Origin: Neovahlkampfia damariscottae
Lineage: Eukaryota; Heterolobosea; Selenaionea; Neovahlkampfiida; Neovahlkampfiidae
Direction of reading: 5' to 3'
NCBI GenBank assembly: GCA_016618085.1
Contig: JABLTG010000104.1
Location: forward strand, 1 to 64,000
Length of the DNA: 64,000 nt
A program made the translations under genes and the position numbers. This document shows, piece by piece, positions 32,124 through 54,504 of the stretch. The notes under the pieces were generated by a model. It did no database searches. It was not told where the DNA came from and saw nothing but the letters and a program-made list of their open reading frames with translations. Numbering within the stretch: the first letter of the stretch is position 1; each line of letters starts with the position of its first letter.

Positions 32124-35100
32124 TCACAATTCAATTTTCAAATCTCTCAAAATAGCTTTTCCTCTTTGATCACCCAATTTTGATGCTTTTTTAAAATCTT
32201 TCACTGCAGTGTCAACATCTTTCAAATTGTAATAAGAAAGACCACGATCAACATAACAATTAGAATCTTCATCAATCTCAATCGCTTTATCAAAATCATG
32301 AATCGCTTTTTCATATCTCTTTGAATGAAAATATATTAGACCTCTATTATAATAAGCTTTGAACATATTTTTATCTAATTTAATAGCATTTGTATAATCC
32401 ATTAAAGCTTCTTCTTCTTTTCCATCAACTTCACTCAAAATATCAGCACGGAAAAAATATGCATTTGATGAAGGTGATACTTCAATTAATTTTCCAAAAA
32501 TCTTCAATGCATTGGATAATTTTCCTTTTTCTCTATATAATTTACCCAATGATTGTAATACTTTTGGTACTTCTGAATCAATCTTCATTGCTATTAATAA
32601 ATCTTCAATTGCTTCATCATTTTTTTTTAAATTTTTTGAACAAACAGATCTTGCAAAATAATAATTCAAATTTTCAGAATTCATTTCAATTGCATTTGAA
32701 AAACATTCATGTGCCTTTTCATAATCTTTTTTTTGAACTAATTCTAAACCATTATTATAATGTTCAATATCACTTAGAGATTGTTTCAAATCTTCTTTTG
32801 CTTTTTCTTCATTTCCAAATAGTTTATGTGATTTTGATCTCAATGCTTTAATTTCTCTAATTTGATCTTCATCTTTACATAATTTAATAGCATTTGTATA
32901 ATCATCAAGAGATTCTGAAAACTTATTTCTTTGACAGAAATCTAGACCTCTGTTACAATAAACAAAAATTAAATTCTTTCTTGTAATTGATGACATTTCT
33001 TCTTCTTCTTCTTTTTCAGTCTCTTTAATGAATTTTGTATAAGCATTAATAGCTTCATCAGGTTTATTAACTTTGTCATAACAAACACCAATAGACATAA
33101 AATTATTGACTATATTATCTTTTTCAAATGATTTTAAAAAATCTTCAATAGCTAATTCATATTTACCAAGTTTTTTTAAAGAAAGAGCTCTCACACTATA
33201 TGCTTTATTCATATTTGGATCTATTGATATTACTTTGTACATATCCATAACTGCATTTAAATGTCTTTCTGCATTATAATTTAATAAACCTCTATTGAAA
33301 TATGCTTCTTTTAAATTTTCATTGAAATCAATTGCAGATGAGAATTTATCAACTGCTTCTTCCCATTTCTTTTGTTTTACAAATTCAATTCCTTCTGCCA
33401 AATATTTTGATGCTTTTTCAAAATCTTGTTCATGTTCAATTTCTTCATCATATTCTTCATCCATTAACAATTTCTTTTGTTCTTTTAATCTTGCTTCTTC
33501 AATTAATTTATCTGTTTTTTCATCAACTATCGTTGATTTTACATCTTCTTCTTCTGATGAAGATGAATCTTTTCTTCTTTTTGAAATGAGTTTTTTCTTT
33601 GGTTTTTCATCTTCTGATGAGGATGAGGAATATTTTTTAATTGGTTTCTTTTTAATAGGTATTCTCTTTGGTTTTTCATCCTCAGAGTCAGTTGATGATG
33701 AATCAGCCTTCTTGATCGGTTTTTTTATCATTTTTGGTTTGTCATCTTCAGATGATGTATCAATAGGTTTCTTCACTGGCTTTTTAACAAGTTTTTTTGG
33801 TTTCTCATCTTCTGATGAAGTATCATCTTTCTTTTGAATTGGTTTCTTCATAATTTTAACTTTCGGTTTTTCATCTTCTGAATCAGTTGATGATGAATCA
33901 GCCTTCTTGATTGGCTTTTTTTTGATTGGACTCTTTTTTGGTTTCTCATCCTCTGATGAAGTATCATCTTTCTTTTGAATTGGTTTCTTCATAATTTTAA
34001 CTTTCGGTTTTTCATCTTCTGAATCAGTTGATGATGAATCAGCCTTCTTTATAGACTTTTTTATCGATTTTGGTTTATCATCTTCTGAATCAGATGATGT
34101 GTCAACTTTCTTTTGAACAACAGATTTATTTGTTTTTTTTTCATCTTCTGAGTCAGTTGATGAATCTGATTTAATTACAGGTTTTTCTTTCATTGATTCT
34201 TTCTTTATATTTTCATCAGATGTTTCGATTTTCATTTCGACAACACTTTTTTCAATTGGTAACTCTTCATTTGAAGATGTATCAATCCTAATTTTTGATG
34301 GAACAATAATAGGTTGATGTGATTGTTCTTCTTTTTCAACAATAATTGGAATCACAGGTTCATTATGTTCCATTGGTTCTTCTTCTTCTTCTTCATCTGG
34401 TGGAGGAGGAGGAAGTGACATGATTGAAAATTTCTTTTCAAGATCATTTTCTTCTGTTGGTAAATATTCCAAATCTGAGTCTGAGTCATCTCTGTTTGAT
34501 TTTTTTAAAGGTGACTTTTGTACATCATCAATTTCTTTATGATCTTCAGGAGGTGGAGGAAGAGACAATGATGAATATTTTTTTTCTAACTCTGATTCAT
34601 CATCATCTAATTGTTGTTGTTTTATTGGTTTTTTTACAATTTTCATTTTTGGTTTTCCATCTGAATCATCTGAATCAGTTGCAGAATCATCAGCTGTTTT
34701 TTGACTCTTTCTATTCAATTTCTTTGTTTCTGAGTCTGATGCACTATTAGATTTTGCAGATTCTCGTTTTTTCTTTTCTACTTCAATTTTCTTTTCTTTC
34801 TCATCTTGTAATTTTCTTTCTAATTCTAATTTTTCTTTTTCTTGTTTTAATTTTTTATTTTGTTCTTCTTCTTGTTTCATTCTTTCTTGTTTTAATTTTT
34901 TGGCTTCAAGAATTTGTTGTAAAGAAGATGTATCAATAACATTTGGATCAGTATTTAAATAATTCTTTTCAAAAATATCTTTAAAACATGATATTATTGT
35001 CTTCATTATTTTTTGACAAACAGGTAAATGTTCCATGAATAATGATGCATTTTTTGATGTTTCTTCACTTTTGAATATAATTGGTGTAAATACAATAGAT

Positions 35101-36620
35101 AAATTCTCCGGATCCATTAATGTCATACTATGATTTGATGTAATTTGATGTAATAGAGATAATAATAAATCAAAAGATTCACGATTTTCTTTTGGTAAAA
35201 AATCAAAAAATATAATTTTCAATCTCTCAATTTTTTCTTTTTCTTGTTTAATATCATCTACTTCTAAAAAATTCTTATAAAGATCATATGTTATTAAAGG
35301 TTCTGATAAATCTTGAAGTGAAGTAATAACAAGACCTGCAATATTATGAACATCTTTAATTAATTCAATTTCAGCTGTAAAATCAATCTTTGATTTTTTG
35401 GTAATTTTAACACTTTTAAATATTTTTTGACATTTTCTTATGAAATGATTGATTGATTTATCGGATCCTGATTTTCTGAAAATACCTTCAGTGAATATAC
35501 CTTTAAATAAAATTAATATCTATAGTTTATATTTACCATTTTGATGTAAATATAATAATGATTGATTCATTATCAAAAAATATATTGAATCTTTTTTTAC
35601 AGTTGGTATATCAATTACTTCTATTTCACCATCTGAATCTGAACTTGAATCAACTTCTCTCATTGTTGATTCTCTACCTGTTAATTTTTCTTTTATAAAT
35701 TGACCTATTCTTGATGATCTTTTTTCTAGAGGTGCCAAATTATTACTTGAATTTGTACGTAAAAAACTATTACTTCTAAATGAATTTCTAACATCAGATA
35801 ATTTTCTTGGTGAATCTTTTATATAAGTACCTAAATCAGATATTTTTTGAAGAAAATTTAAACTTTTTCTATCATCAGTGTTATTTGCTTCTGGTATTGA
35901 TTGACTTTCAACTTTTTTTTTTCTTGCTTCTTTTGACATAAAATGAAATAATTTTTTTTTATCTTTTTTTTCATCTTGTTCATTTTTTCTTTTCCATTTT
36001 TTATCTGAACTCTCTTGTTCTACAACATCAAATATTCTCATTTTTACACAAACTTGTTCATTGTGGTGATAATCATTTTCTATGTGTTTCCATAGTGGAC
36101 ATTCCATAAATTTTGTATATTCTTGTACTTTTAATAATTGCAAAACTTCAAGTTTAATTTCTTTAAATATTTCTTCCAAAGGTTCATTTTTCATTTTCCA
36201 AATTGGTTTTTCGTCCCAATTTTTAGTTTCAAGCTGACCTGCAGATGTCAATTTTAATATAAATTTTGTTCTTGTTTGTTGACTTATATTTAATTCTTTT
36301 TCTGAATTTGGAAAAATAAAAGTATTCACCAACTTTTTTAGAATAAATAATTTTTTTTCATCTTTTTGATATTTTGGAAATTTTTCGCATTCTCTTATGA
36401 ATTCCATGGGATTACTTCTTCTTTCTATCTTTAAAAATTGAAAGAAAGCTTCTTCAATTTCAAAAACTTCGTAGATAGCTTCATACTTTAAAATGTATTT
36501 ATACAACTCTCTTTGATCTGTTTCTGTTGTATTTTTTACTTTAGAAATAGGTAGAGGTTTTACACCTCCAAAAAAACCAGCACTTTTTTTTTCAATGACT
36601 GTTTTGCTTTTTTTTTTCAT
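32124..36620 (-). CDS. RGS - RhoGAP - TPR multidomain protein
   Basis: Exons 36620-35537 and 35500-32124, with a 36-nt intron inside the GAP domain; 1486 residues. An RGS-like helical domain is at ~35-180 (YEVFEIEEAFFQFLKIE). RhoGAP at ~335-530 carries the arginine-finger motif GIFRKSG and the later PENLSIVFTPIIF. A coiled Lys/Glu segment follows. At ~640-1015 lies a Ser/Asp/Glu/Lys repeat region with proline-rich patches (LPPPP). About twelve TPR-like units fill ~1060-1480 (AVDKFSSAIDFNENLKEAYF and successors). The protein would turn off Rho GTPases and could link them to a G-alpha input. The domain order is unusual. Confidence 0.85.
33790..34070. repeat. 141-bp near-identical tandem repeat inside the RhoGAP-TPR gene
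   Basis: Two adjacent units, marked by TATCATCTTTCTTTTGAATT at 33821 and again at 33962, are nearly identical over more than 100 bp. The 141-bp period equals 47 codons and encodes Ser/Asp/Glu plus Lys-rich motifs (KKPIQKKDDTSSEDEKP). Weaker copies flank them. Recent unequal exchange is likely. Confidence 0.8.
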
Positions 36621-36630
36621 CAGAGAGTTT

Positions 36631-36637
36631 TGATTGG
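36631..36637 (-). promoter_or_regulatory. CCAATCA box of RGS-RhoGAP-TPR gene
   Basis: Gene-sense CCAATCA, 10 nt before the ATG at 36620. Confidence 0.6.
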
Positions 36638-36707
36638 TGGAATTTAAACGTCAAACTTCTAATTTAATATCAACATTGATGAATAAATTTGGAAAGAATG
36701 TAATATT

Positions 36708-38276
36708 TTATTCTTTTACTTTTTCATGATCAGCAATCACTGAAGTAACACAACATGTCAATTTTTTTGCATAAGGAATATGAAGAAATTCATTTGGACC
36801 ATGTGCATTACTCATTGGACCCAAAAGACCTGCAATACAAAATTGAGCTTTTGGAAACATTTTTCCAAGTAAACCCATGAATGGAATGGAACCACCTTCT
36901 CCTTGATATCCAACATCTTTTCCAAAGTATGTTTCTGAAGCTTTTGAAAGTGATTTCTTTAACCATTCTTTTGATTCAGGTGCATTCCAACCTGAGTTTG
37001 GTGATGCATTTGTAACTGTAACTTCAGCACCATAAGGAGTATCTGTTGTCAAAATTTGAGTCATTTTTTCAAGTGTTGTATTTGCATCTAATGTTGGTGG
37101 TAATCTCATTGAAATTTTAAGTGTTGTAGATGGTCTTAATACATTTCCTCCGACTAAAAATAAGTTAATAAATTTCTAATGATTAAATACTTTTTGATTC
37201 TGGAATTCCATCTTGTCCTGTTATGGTAATAATCTAAATTTAAAAATTTGTTCATTTTCTTACTGGTCTCCAACATTTATTCAATAAAAGTTCAGTATGA
37301 TCTTCATGCATTGGTTTTCCACCTTTGACAAAAGGAAATTCTTCAAAAATTTCATCTTTTAAAATTTCAGCACATTTTTTTGTTTGTTCCATTCTCTCTT
37401 CAGGAATTTCAACATGGAATTCTTTTGGTAAAACTTTTCCAGTTTTTTCATCTTCTAGACGACTTAATAACATTCTACCAATTCTAAATGTATCTGAAAC
37501 AATTCCACTGGCTTTTCCTGAATGTGCACCTTCATTAATTAATTTAATATTTAAATTTGCAACTAAATTTCCTCTTAATGAAGTTGTAACCCATAATTGA
37601 TCATAATTTGCGCAACCTGAATCAAGACAAACAACTAATGTTGGTTCTCCAATTCTTTCTTTTAATTTTTGAATGTAATATTTCAAGTCAACTGATCCTG
37701 ATTCTTCACATGCTTCAATAATAATTACACACCTTCCGTGAGGAATTTTTTGAAGTTGTAAAGCCTTAATAGCCAAAATTGAAGAAAAAATAGCATATCC
37801 ATCATCAGCACCACCTAAAATACACTTAATAATTGCTACTGTTTCTAACCTCTTCCATAAAGTTTGTCATCAATTATAACTGGTTTATAAGGTCCTTTGT
37901 CTTCATCCCAACCATCAAAAGGAGGTTGCTTATCCAAATGTCCATATAACAAAATAGTTGGAGCGTCTTTATTTGTACCTTCAACTGTCATATAAACTAA
38001 AGGTGTTCTTCCTTTGTCTTTAATAATTTCGATTTCAGAGTTTAACAATTCTTGTTTTTTTGCCCATCCTACAAGTAAATCAACAGCTTGTTCTTGAAGT
38101 CCATTTGTTTCCCAATCTTTATCAAAACCAGGAGATACATTTGGTATTTCTATTCGTTACAAGTTTTAATAATTCAAAAGAGTACCAATATATGTTTTTA
38201 AAGTTGGTATAACTGTTTCTTCGAAATTCTTTTCAACAAATTTTTCTAATTCTTGTTTGTTTATTGCTTCACACAT
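36708..38276 (-). CDS. Cytosolic M20 dipeptidase (CNDP2-like)
   Basis: Five exons (38276-38186, 38149-37850, 37814-37264, 37233-37191, 37153-36708); introns 36, 35, 30 and 37 nt; 476 residues, almost the human CNDP2 length. The di-metal site is present: GHLDKQP (His, Asp), GADDG (bridging Asp), EACEESGS (catalytic and ligand Glu) and a C-terminal NAHGPNE His. The dimerisation lid contains NEGAHSG. It should cleave Xaa-Xaa dipeptides with Mn or Zn. One exon is only 43 nt. Confidence 0.9.
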
Positions 38277-38303
38277 TAATTTTTGATTAAGTAAAAAACT
38301 AAA

Positions 38304-38310
38304 TGATTGG
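38304..38310 (-). promoter_or_regulatory. CCAATCA box of M20 dipeptidase
   Basis: Gene-sense CCAATCA, 27 nt before the ATG at 38276, in a 60-bp spacer. Confidence 0.55.
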
Positions 38311-38336
38311 TTGACCAACCGAAAATTTTATTTTAT

Positions 38337-39763
38337 TTATTGAGGTTGAACATAAAAATTAGCTTCAAATTTATTCATTTCTTCATTATTTGAGTGAACA
38401 GGTTTAATATAATTCAATTCAATATTGAACATTCCTTTTAAAATGAATTAGTTTTAAAAATAGAATTTTACCAAGAGTAAAGACTAAACCAATTCCAATA
38501 GTCGCATACATTCCATTGATAAAATCTTTAAAGAATTGTTTTTTATCTGTGAATGAAATTGAATTTTCATTTGAAAAGAAATTTTCAACTGAAGAAGTAT
38601 TCAAAAATGTATGAAGATGTAATCCAAGAAATTGAAAAATTTCATGGAAACGAATTGGACAAAGTAATCTAATTAAAGTAGAAAATGAAAAATTACCACC
38701 TTTTCCATCTTTTTTTTCCATATCTAAACCAGTACCTTTTCCTCTTACTTGTGGATAAAATCTATCAACAGCCGATACTTTTTTATCTTTATCTAAAGGA
38801 ACAGTAATTCCTGATTCAACTTTAAACTCCAATGTAAAATATTTAAAGATATCAATAAATTTTTGAGTAATAATGTTTGATTGAAAATGATTAACATTTC
38901 CACCTAATCCAGCTAATGAATTTGTCATTTTAAAAAAGTATCCTGATTTTGAAGATGTTCTTTTGTTTAATGTATAAACATGTGAAATTGATGATTTTAT
39001 ACTTTTTCCAATTTCAATTGAAGCAGGTAATAAAAATGTTGATGTAAGATTATCTGAAATTAATTCTTCAACATTTCTATGAGCAAATTCATATGCAATT
39101 TGATGTCTATTCTTTAATAAATTAACACCAATTGAATTTCTTTTTTGTTGTAAAATCCATTCATTTGAATTTTTTTTCTTCAAAAATGGTATTTTATCAA
39201 ATAAATTTGCTGTAAATTCTAAATCAAATTTTCTTTGAAATGGAACATAATATTTTGATTCAAAACCAATATCATTTAAGTTTGTACCAACATTACATCC
39301 AAGTGTAAAATTATCTGCAAGTCCAACAATGTTTTGAAATACCATATCAAATTTCATTTTAGTTTTTAAAGTTTTCATATCTCTTTCAACACTTGCTCCA
39401 AATTTTTTGAATTTTTTATTTGTTTCATTGACTAATATATTGATAGTAACTTCATCTAAATCATCATCATAATCTAAAAAAATGTCGCATTTCTTGAAAA
39501 CATCAATTCTGTTTAAATTTATTAATCCTTCTTCTAAAGCATCATCTAAATCTTTGATATTTTTAACGTCTGATAATTTTGGAAATGAACTGGTTACTAC
39601 ATACTTTCTTGTTGAAGTTAAACCAAATACTTTCATATCAGTTATTTTTATTTCTTTTTCTGAATTTTCTATTTTTTTTTTTTTTGTTAAAAATTTGTTG
39701 GGTATTACCAGGATGGATTTTTGTTGAGTTGTGAATTGGTGATGGAAATTTATGACTGTCCAT
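38337..39763 (-). CDS. SAM50: SAM50 / Tob55 outer-membrane beta-barrel assembly protein
   Basis: Three exons (39763-39709, 39668-38472, 38434-38337); introns 40 and 37 nt; 449 residues. A single POTRA-like N-terminal domain (ITDMKVFGLTSTRKYVV, DYDDDLDEVTINILVNE) is followed by an Omp85 barrel of alternating strands. The barrel ends in GIGLVFTLGMFNIELNYIKP, where the last strand needs the third exon. It inserts beta-barrels in the mitochondrial outer membrane, which shows the organism has a mitochondrion-type organelle. The ATG is set by the short first exon. Confidence 0.85.
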
Positions 39764-39797
39764 TTTACTTCAACGTTTAAGTTTTTGATTTGTTTAA

Positions 39798-39804
39798 CCA
39801 ATCA
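39798..39804 (+). promoter_or_regulatory. CCAATCA box (reverse to gene) of SAM50
   Basis: 34 nt before the ATG at 39763. Confidence 0.5.
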
Positions 39805-39847
39805 AACAACTTGAAAATTCAAAATATTTTTAAAAATAAAAATAGTT

Positions 39848-40882
<1,035 letters not shown>

Positions 40883-40912
40883 TGATAAGAAAAAAACAAA
40901 CAAATCAGTTAT

Positions 40913-40919
40913 CCAATCA
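40913..40919 (+). promoter_or_regulatory. CCAATCA box shared by DIM1 and MPP6
   Basis: 30 nt before the DIM1 ATG (minus) and 48 nt before the MPP6 ATG (plus). It is the only copy in the 85-bp divergent spacer. Confidence 0.6.
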
Positions 40920-40967
40920 ATTCATCAGGTTCAAATAATTTTTGAACCAAAAAAAAAACTGAAAAAA

Positions 40968-41388
40968 ATGTCAAAAAAATTATCAACTAATACACGAGGA
41001 TTAGCTGTAAAATTTAATTTTTAATATTTAAAATTCAAAATAGTTCATGAAACAGGGAAAAGAAAAAAAAATTTTGGAAGAATTATCAAAAGAAACAAAA
41101 ACTAAAGAATCAGAAGAACATTGGATAAATCCAAACTTTAAAAAAACTTATAATGTACCAAATAAAGTCATAATAGAAGACAAAAATCCATCTTTTTTGA
41201 GAATAAATGACTCAGAAGCCGGAAGAAAAACATTTGGTGATGTAAAAAAGAATAAAAAAATGTTTGAGTATTCAGATAAATTGAATTTGAAAACTACTAC
41301 ATCAACTAGATTGGTAAATCAATTTGAACCAAAAAAAAGAAAAAATGATTCAAAAGAAGGAAAAAATAAAAAACAGAAAAAAAAATAA
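40968..41388 (+). CDS. MPP6: M-phase phosphoprotein 6-like nuclear exosome cofactor
   Basis: Exons 40968-41006 and 41044-41388; intron 37 nt; 127 residues. The KFMxxG-like start (FMKQGKEKK), SEEHW and GRKTFGD match the MPP6/MPHOSPH6 family, which tethers the Mtr4 helicase to the nuclear exosome for 5.8S rRNA processing. The C-terminus is Lys-rich. The first exon has only 13 codons. It is divergently paired with DIM1, another rRNA-maturation gene. Confidence 0.8.
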
Positions 41389-41446
41389 AATAATTTGAAT
41401 AATGAAAAATGATGAAAAATGATGTTAAATAATAATTGAATTCCCA

Positions 41447-41453
41447 CCAATCA
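41447..41453 (+). promoter_or_regulatory. CCAATCA box
   Basis: Only 2 nt before the ATG at 41456 (CCAATCACAATG). Confidence 0.6.
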
Positions 41454-41455
41454 CA

Positions 41456-42180
41456 ATGATTCTTTATAGTTTAATTTCTTCACAGACTGAGGTCATTTCT
41501 GATTATCCAAAAAACGCAAAATCATTATCAGATTTAGTAAAAAGTGTTTTGGAAAAGATACCAACAAATGTAGAACATAAACATACATATCAACATGATA
41601 ACTATAACTTAAATTATAAATGTAAATTTTTTGGAAACGGGAATTAATATTTGACAAAGGTAACGGTCATTTTACATATTTTTGTTTGACATCAGATGAT
41701 TTTCCTTTGAGAGTTACATTTTCTTTTTTGGATGATTTAGAAACAAATCATATGAGAACAAGAACAACTCAAAAAAATTTTTCTTCTTTGATAAAAGATA
41801 AAATGGCCCATTTTAATAATTTAGATCATGATTCAATTTCTGTTTTAAAAAAAAAAGTCGATGATACAAAAGAAGTGATGTTGGAAAATATTGATAAAGT
41901 AATTTCAAGAGGAACTGATTTAGATGAATTAGTTGAAAAAACTGAAAGTATATCTGTAAAATCAAAGAAGTTTTCAAAGGATGCGAAAACTTTGAAAATT
42001 GTAATTTATTCATTTTCATTTTAATTTTATAAGAAAACAATGTATAGAAATATTGTTTTTGTCACTTTTTGTATTATTTTTACAATTGTTTTAATTGCTA
42101 TTGGTATTTTTGTACTTATTTGGATTCTTTGTGGATTTCCTGATTTCTATAGATGTGAAAAACTGTTCACAAAAAAATAA
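41456..42180 (+). CDS. VAMP7-like longin R-SNARE
   Basis: Three exons (41456-41621, 41660-42000, 42034-42180); introns 38 and 33 nt; 217 residues. The N-terminal longin domain (MILYSLISSQTEVISDY, FTYFCLTSDDFP) is followed by the R-SNARE helix with its central Arg (NIDKVISRGTDLDEL), then a C-terminal TM anchor (NIVFVTFCIIFTIVLIAIGI). It acts in late endosome/lysosome fusion. The short C-terminal luminal tail is Cys-containing as in VAMP7. Confidence 0.9.
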
Positions 42181-42201
42181 ATCACAACTTAATTTTTTTA
42201 T

Positions 42202-42208
42202 CCAATCA
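42202..42208 (+). promoter_or_regulatory. CCAATCA box
   Basis: 15 nt before the ATG at 42224, in a 43-bp spacer. Confidence 0.6.
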
Positions 42209-42223
42209 TTTTCTTTTTTTAAA

Positions 42224-43539
42224 ATGTACAAACAGTTTAAGAATACTGTATTCAATCATAAAAAATCCATATTAGGTGTATGTTTATTTGGTTTCTTTTT
42301 GAAAACAAAAATAAATTTTAAAGCACAAGAGAAAATAACAAAAAAATTATATGAATTTGATGTTGAAAGAGAAAGTTTGAGAAATTTAATGGAAAGATTA
42401 TCACGCTTTCATAAAAAATCATCTAATATTATGGAAATTAAAAATATTTTTAAATGGATTTCTTCTGTTTTACAAGACTATCCTGTTAATATTGAAATTA
42501 TTGAAGAATCAAATTTCCCATCAATGTAATTGTTTTAGAGAATTTTAAAAGTTCATTTTAGGGTTATAACATCACAAAAAACTTTAAAACCAAAATTATT
42601 TTTAGTTGCTCATATTGATCCACCTCAAAATGAAGTAACTTTCAATAAAAAAAGTGGATTTGATCAAAGAATGGCTGTAGCATGTTATTTATTATTATTT
42701 CAAGAATTAGGTGAAAGATTATCTCAATATGATATCGGTATCATGTTGACATCAGATAAAATTTTAACATCAGAAGGAACTAATTATCTATTGGATGAAA
42801 AAGGATATTCATCATCATTTGCATTCATACCAGGTTCGAAATTTAAAAGAAAATACTAAAAAAAAATATGAATTTAGATGGTAAACCAAATTGGCATGTT
42901 GAAGAAATACCAAAAGGAATTTTACAATTACAATTAATTTCCAAAGGAATTAGTTCACATTCTTCTAGACCTTTAGAAGGAAGTAATGCAATTTTAAAAT
43001 TAGTTGAAACAATAACTGAAACAGAGTCATTTTTAAAAGAGAATAATGCTTCATTACATATTCAAAAATTTGTATGATTTTAAACACTCCAATTTAATTA
43101 TTCTTTTTTTTAGGTTGGAGGAAAAAGTTGGAATCAAGTTCCTCCTTATGCTGAAGCAGTATGTACAATTAATTGTCATAAAAAAGGGAATAATAAAGAT
43201 ATGATATTAAAGAAAATGAATGAAGTTACTGAAAAATTTGACGGTGATGTTCAAATTAATGTAATTTCAATATCAAAACCTGAAATACATCAAAATATGA
43301 AAGAATTTGATGAATTTAAAAATATTGCAAAAAAGAAATACAATATTGATATAAAACCTGCAGTGTCTCATTTTTCATCAGATTCAAAATATTTTGAACA
43401 ACATGGGATTCCTGCTTTAGTTGTGGCACCAAAAGAAGGATACATCAATGATATGGAAAAAATTGATATGAATGATTTAACAAAATACTATAAGGTATTG
43501 AAATTATGGGTTGAAAAAGTGGGAAAAAAATTAGACTAA
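42224..43539 (+). CDS. M20-family peptidase homologue with degenerate active site
   Basis: Four exons (42224-42525, 42562-42833, 42878-43071, 43114-43539); introns 36, 44 and 42 nt; 397 residues. The fold markers remain: VAHIDPP (first His), GFDQRMA (bridging Asp), SHSSRP (lid) and SHFSSDSKYF. The catalytic Glu-Glu pair usually in DEE is missing: the site reads LTSDKILTSEGTN. The N-terminus has a hydrophobic patch (ILGVCLFGFFL) that may anchor it. It is probably a non-proteolytic relative, or an enzyme with changed chemistry. The last codons and stop overlap the left inverted repeat of the following insertion. Confidence 0.7.
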
Positions 43540-43561
43540 CATATAATTGGTCGTCTCTTAT
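43531..43561 (+). repeat. Left terminal inverted repeat
   Basis: 31 bp; includes the last two codons and stop of the M20-like gene. Confidence 0.75.
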
Positions 43562-43950
43562 GAATAAACATAAGTTCTCGTGTTGGAATACTGTGGTTAT
43601 TTTTTTCTCTCTTTCTTATTCATCAACAGAACTCTTTAAAATCACTTTGTAATAAATACCATCTTTAATTTAAAGGATATTTAGAAATGTCTTTCTAATT
43701 ATCAAAAAGATTTTCTTAACAATTACAAAGAAATAAACCTTTCATTTGTTTGCAGACTTTTCATTCAACAGATTGAAAATATCAGAGAAATAAATCAGTT
43801 GGCTACTAAAGGAAATTTTTTTGGGGCGTCTTCAAAAACTAACAAAAATAAACCTGGAAATAATATACAAAGGATGGACTTTCCGGGTTGCAACTGTTGT
43901 GGCCAATCAGAGAAATGGAAATACCAATGGTAAATACTGATGATAAAACT

Positions 43951-43981
43951 ATAAGAGACGACCAATTAGAAGTCAGTCTAA
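43951..43981 (-). repeat. Right terminal inverted repeat
   Basis: Inverted copy of 43531-43561 with three mismatches; ends 8 bp before the stop of the minus-strand BEACH gene. Confidence 0.75.
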
Positions 43982-43989
43982 ATAAATTT

Positions 43990-53843
<9,854 letters not shown>

Positions 53844-54049
53844 ACTTGATTCTCCTTTTTCTTGGTCCAATGAAATGTCTCAAAATTTTGGATTCTTAAA
53901 AAAACCTTCCAAAATTGGGTGGTATTCAAATAAAATACAAATTGTTTATCCTTTTTTTCTTAACCGATTTTCCTTCCAATCGGAATGTTTTTAAAGTGAA
54001 TAAAAATAACCAATAGGAAAGTCAATTTTTTGCCACTTCAAAAAAAAAA

Positions 54050-54445
54050 ATGGGAAGAAGAGGAGGTTCAAGCTCAAGAAGTTCAAGTCCAAGAAGAGCA
54101 CCAGCTCCATCAAGAAAATCCGCACCACCACCAAAACCAGTACAAAAAACTACAGCACCTCAAACACAACAATCAGGAGGACAATCAATGGCTGGAAATA
54201 TTGCAAGTTCAATGGTTGGTTCTTTTGCTGGAAATTATCTTGCACGTAAAATGTTTGGTGAAGGTGACGAACAAGTTGATGATGGAAATTTAAATAACAA
54301 CCAAAAAGAAACAATTCCTGATGTTTGTAAAATTCAATATAATAATTTCATGGATTGTGCAAGAGAAAGAGGTGATGATATATCACAATGTCAATTTTAT
54401 TTTGACACATTCAATCAATGCAAATTGAAAAATTTCGAACAATAA
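54050..54445 (+). CDS. CHCHD2/CHCHD10-like twin CX9C protein
   Basis: Single exon, 131 residues. It has a basic, Ser/Pro-rich N-terminus able to target mitochondria, a Gly/Ala hydrophobic middle (MAGNIASSMVGSFAGNYLAR), then two CX9C pairs (Cys93/Cys103, Cys114/Cys124) as in the CHCH fold oxidised by MIA40. The family links cristae organisation and respiration. It is divergent from the BEACH gene. Upstream variants CCAATCG (53975) and CCAATAG (54008) may serve as the box. Confidence 0.85.
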   Translation: MGRRGGSSSRSSSPRRAPAPSRKSAPPPKPVQKTTAPQTQQSGGQSMAGNIASSMVGSFAGNYLARKMFGEGDEQVDDGNLNNNQKETIPDVCKIQYNNFMDCARERGDDISQCQFYFDTFNQCKLKNFEQ

Positions 54446-54504
54446 ATCCTGCTAATTATTTTAAACCAATTGAATCTTGCCAAGTTTTTTTCACAACGGT
54501 AAAA

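Larger units (their letters stand above)
43531..43981. mobile_element. MITE-like non-autonomous DNA transposon, ~451 bp
   Basis: Terminal inverted repeats 43531-43561 and 43951-43981 match at 28 of 31 positions, with an identical 18-bp core TAATTGGTCGTCTCTTAT. The interior has no supportable coding frame. It fills the only long gap between convergent genes in the window (450 bp, against 0-38 bp elsewhere). No target-site duplication is clear. The interior carries a CCAATCA at 43903-43909. Confidence 0.65.

Noticed and set aside
33295-33837. Plus-strand 180-codon frame rich in Ser/Phe
   Set aside because: Antisense shadow of the Ser/Asp/Glu repeats in the RhoGAP-TPR gene.
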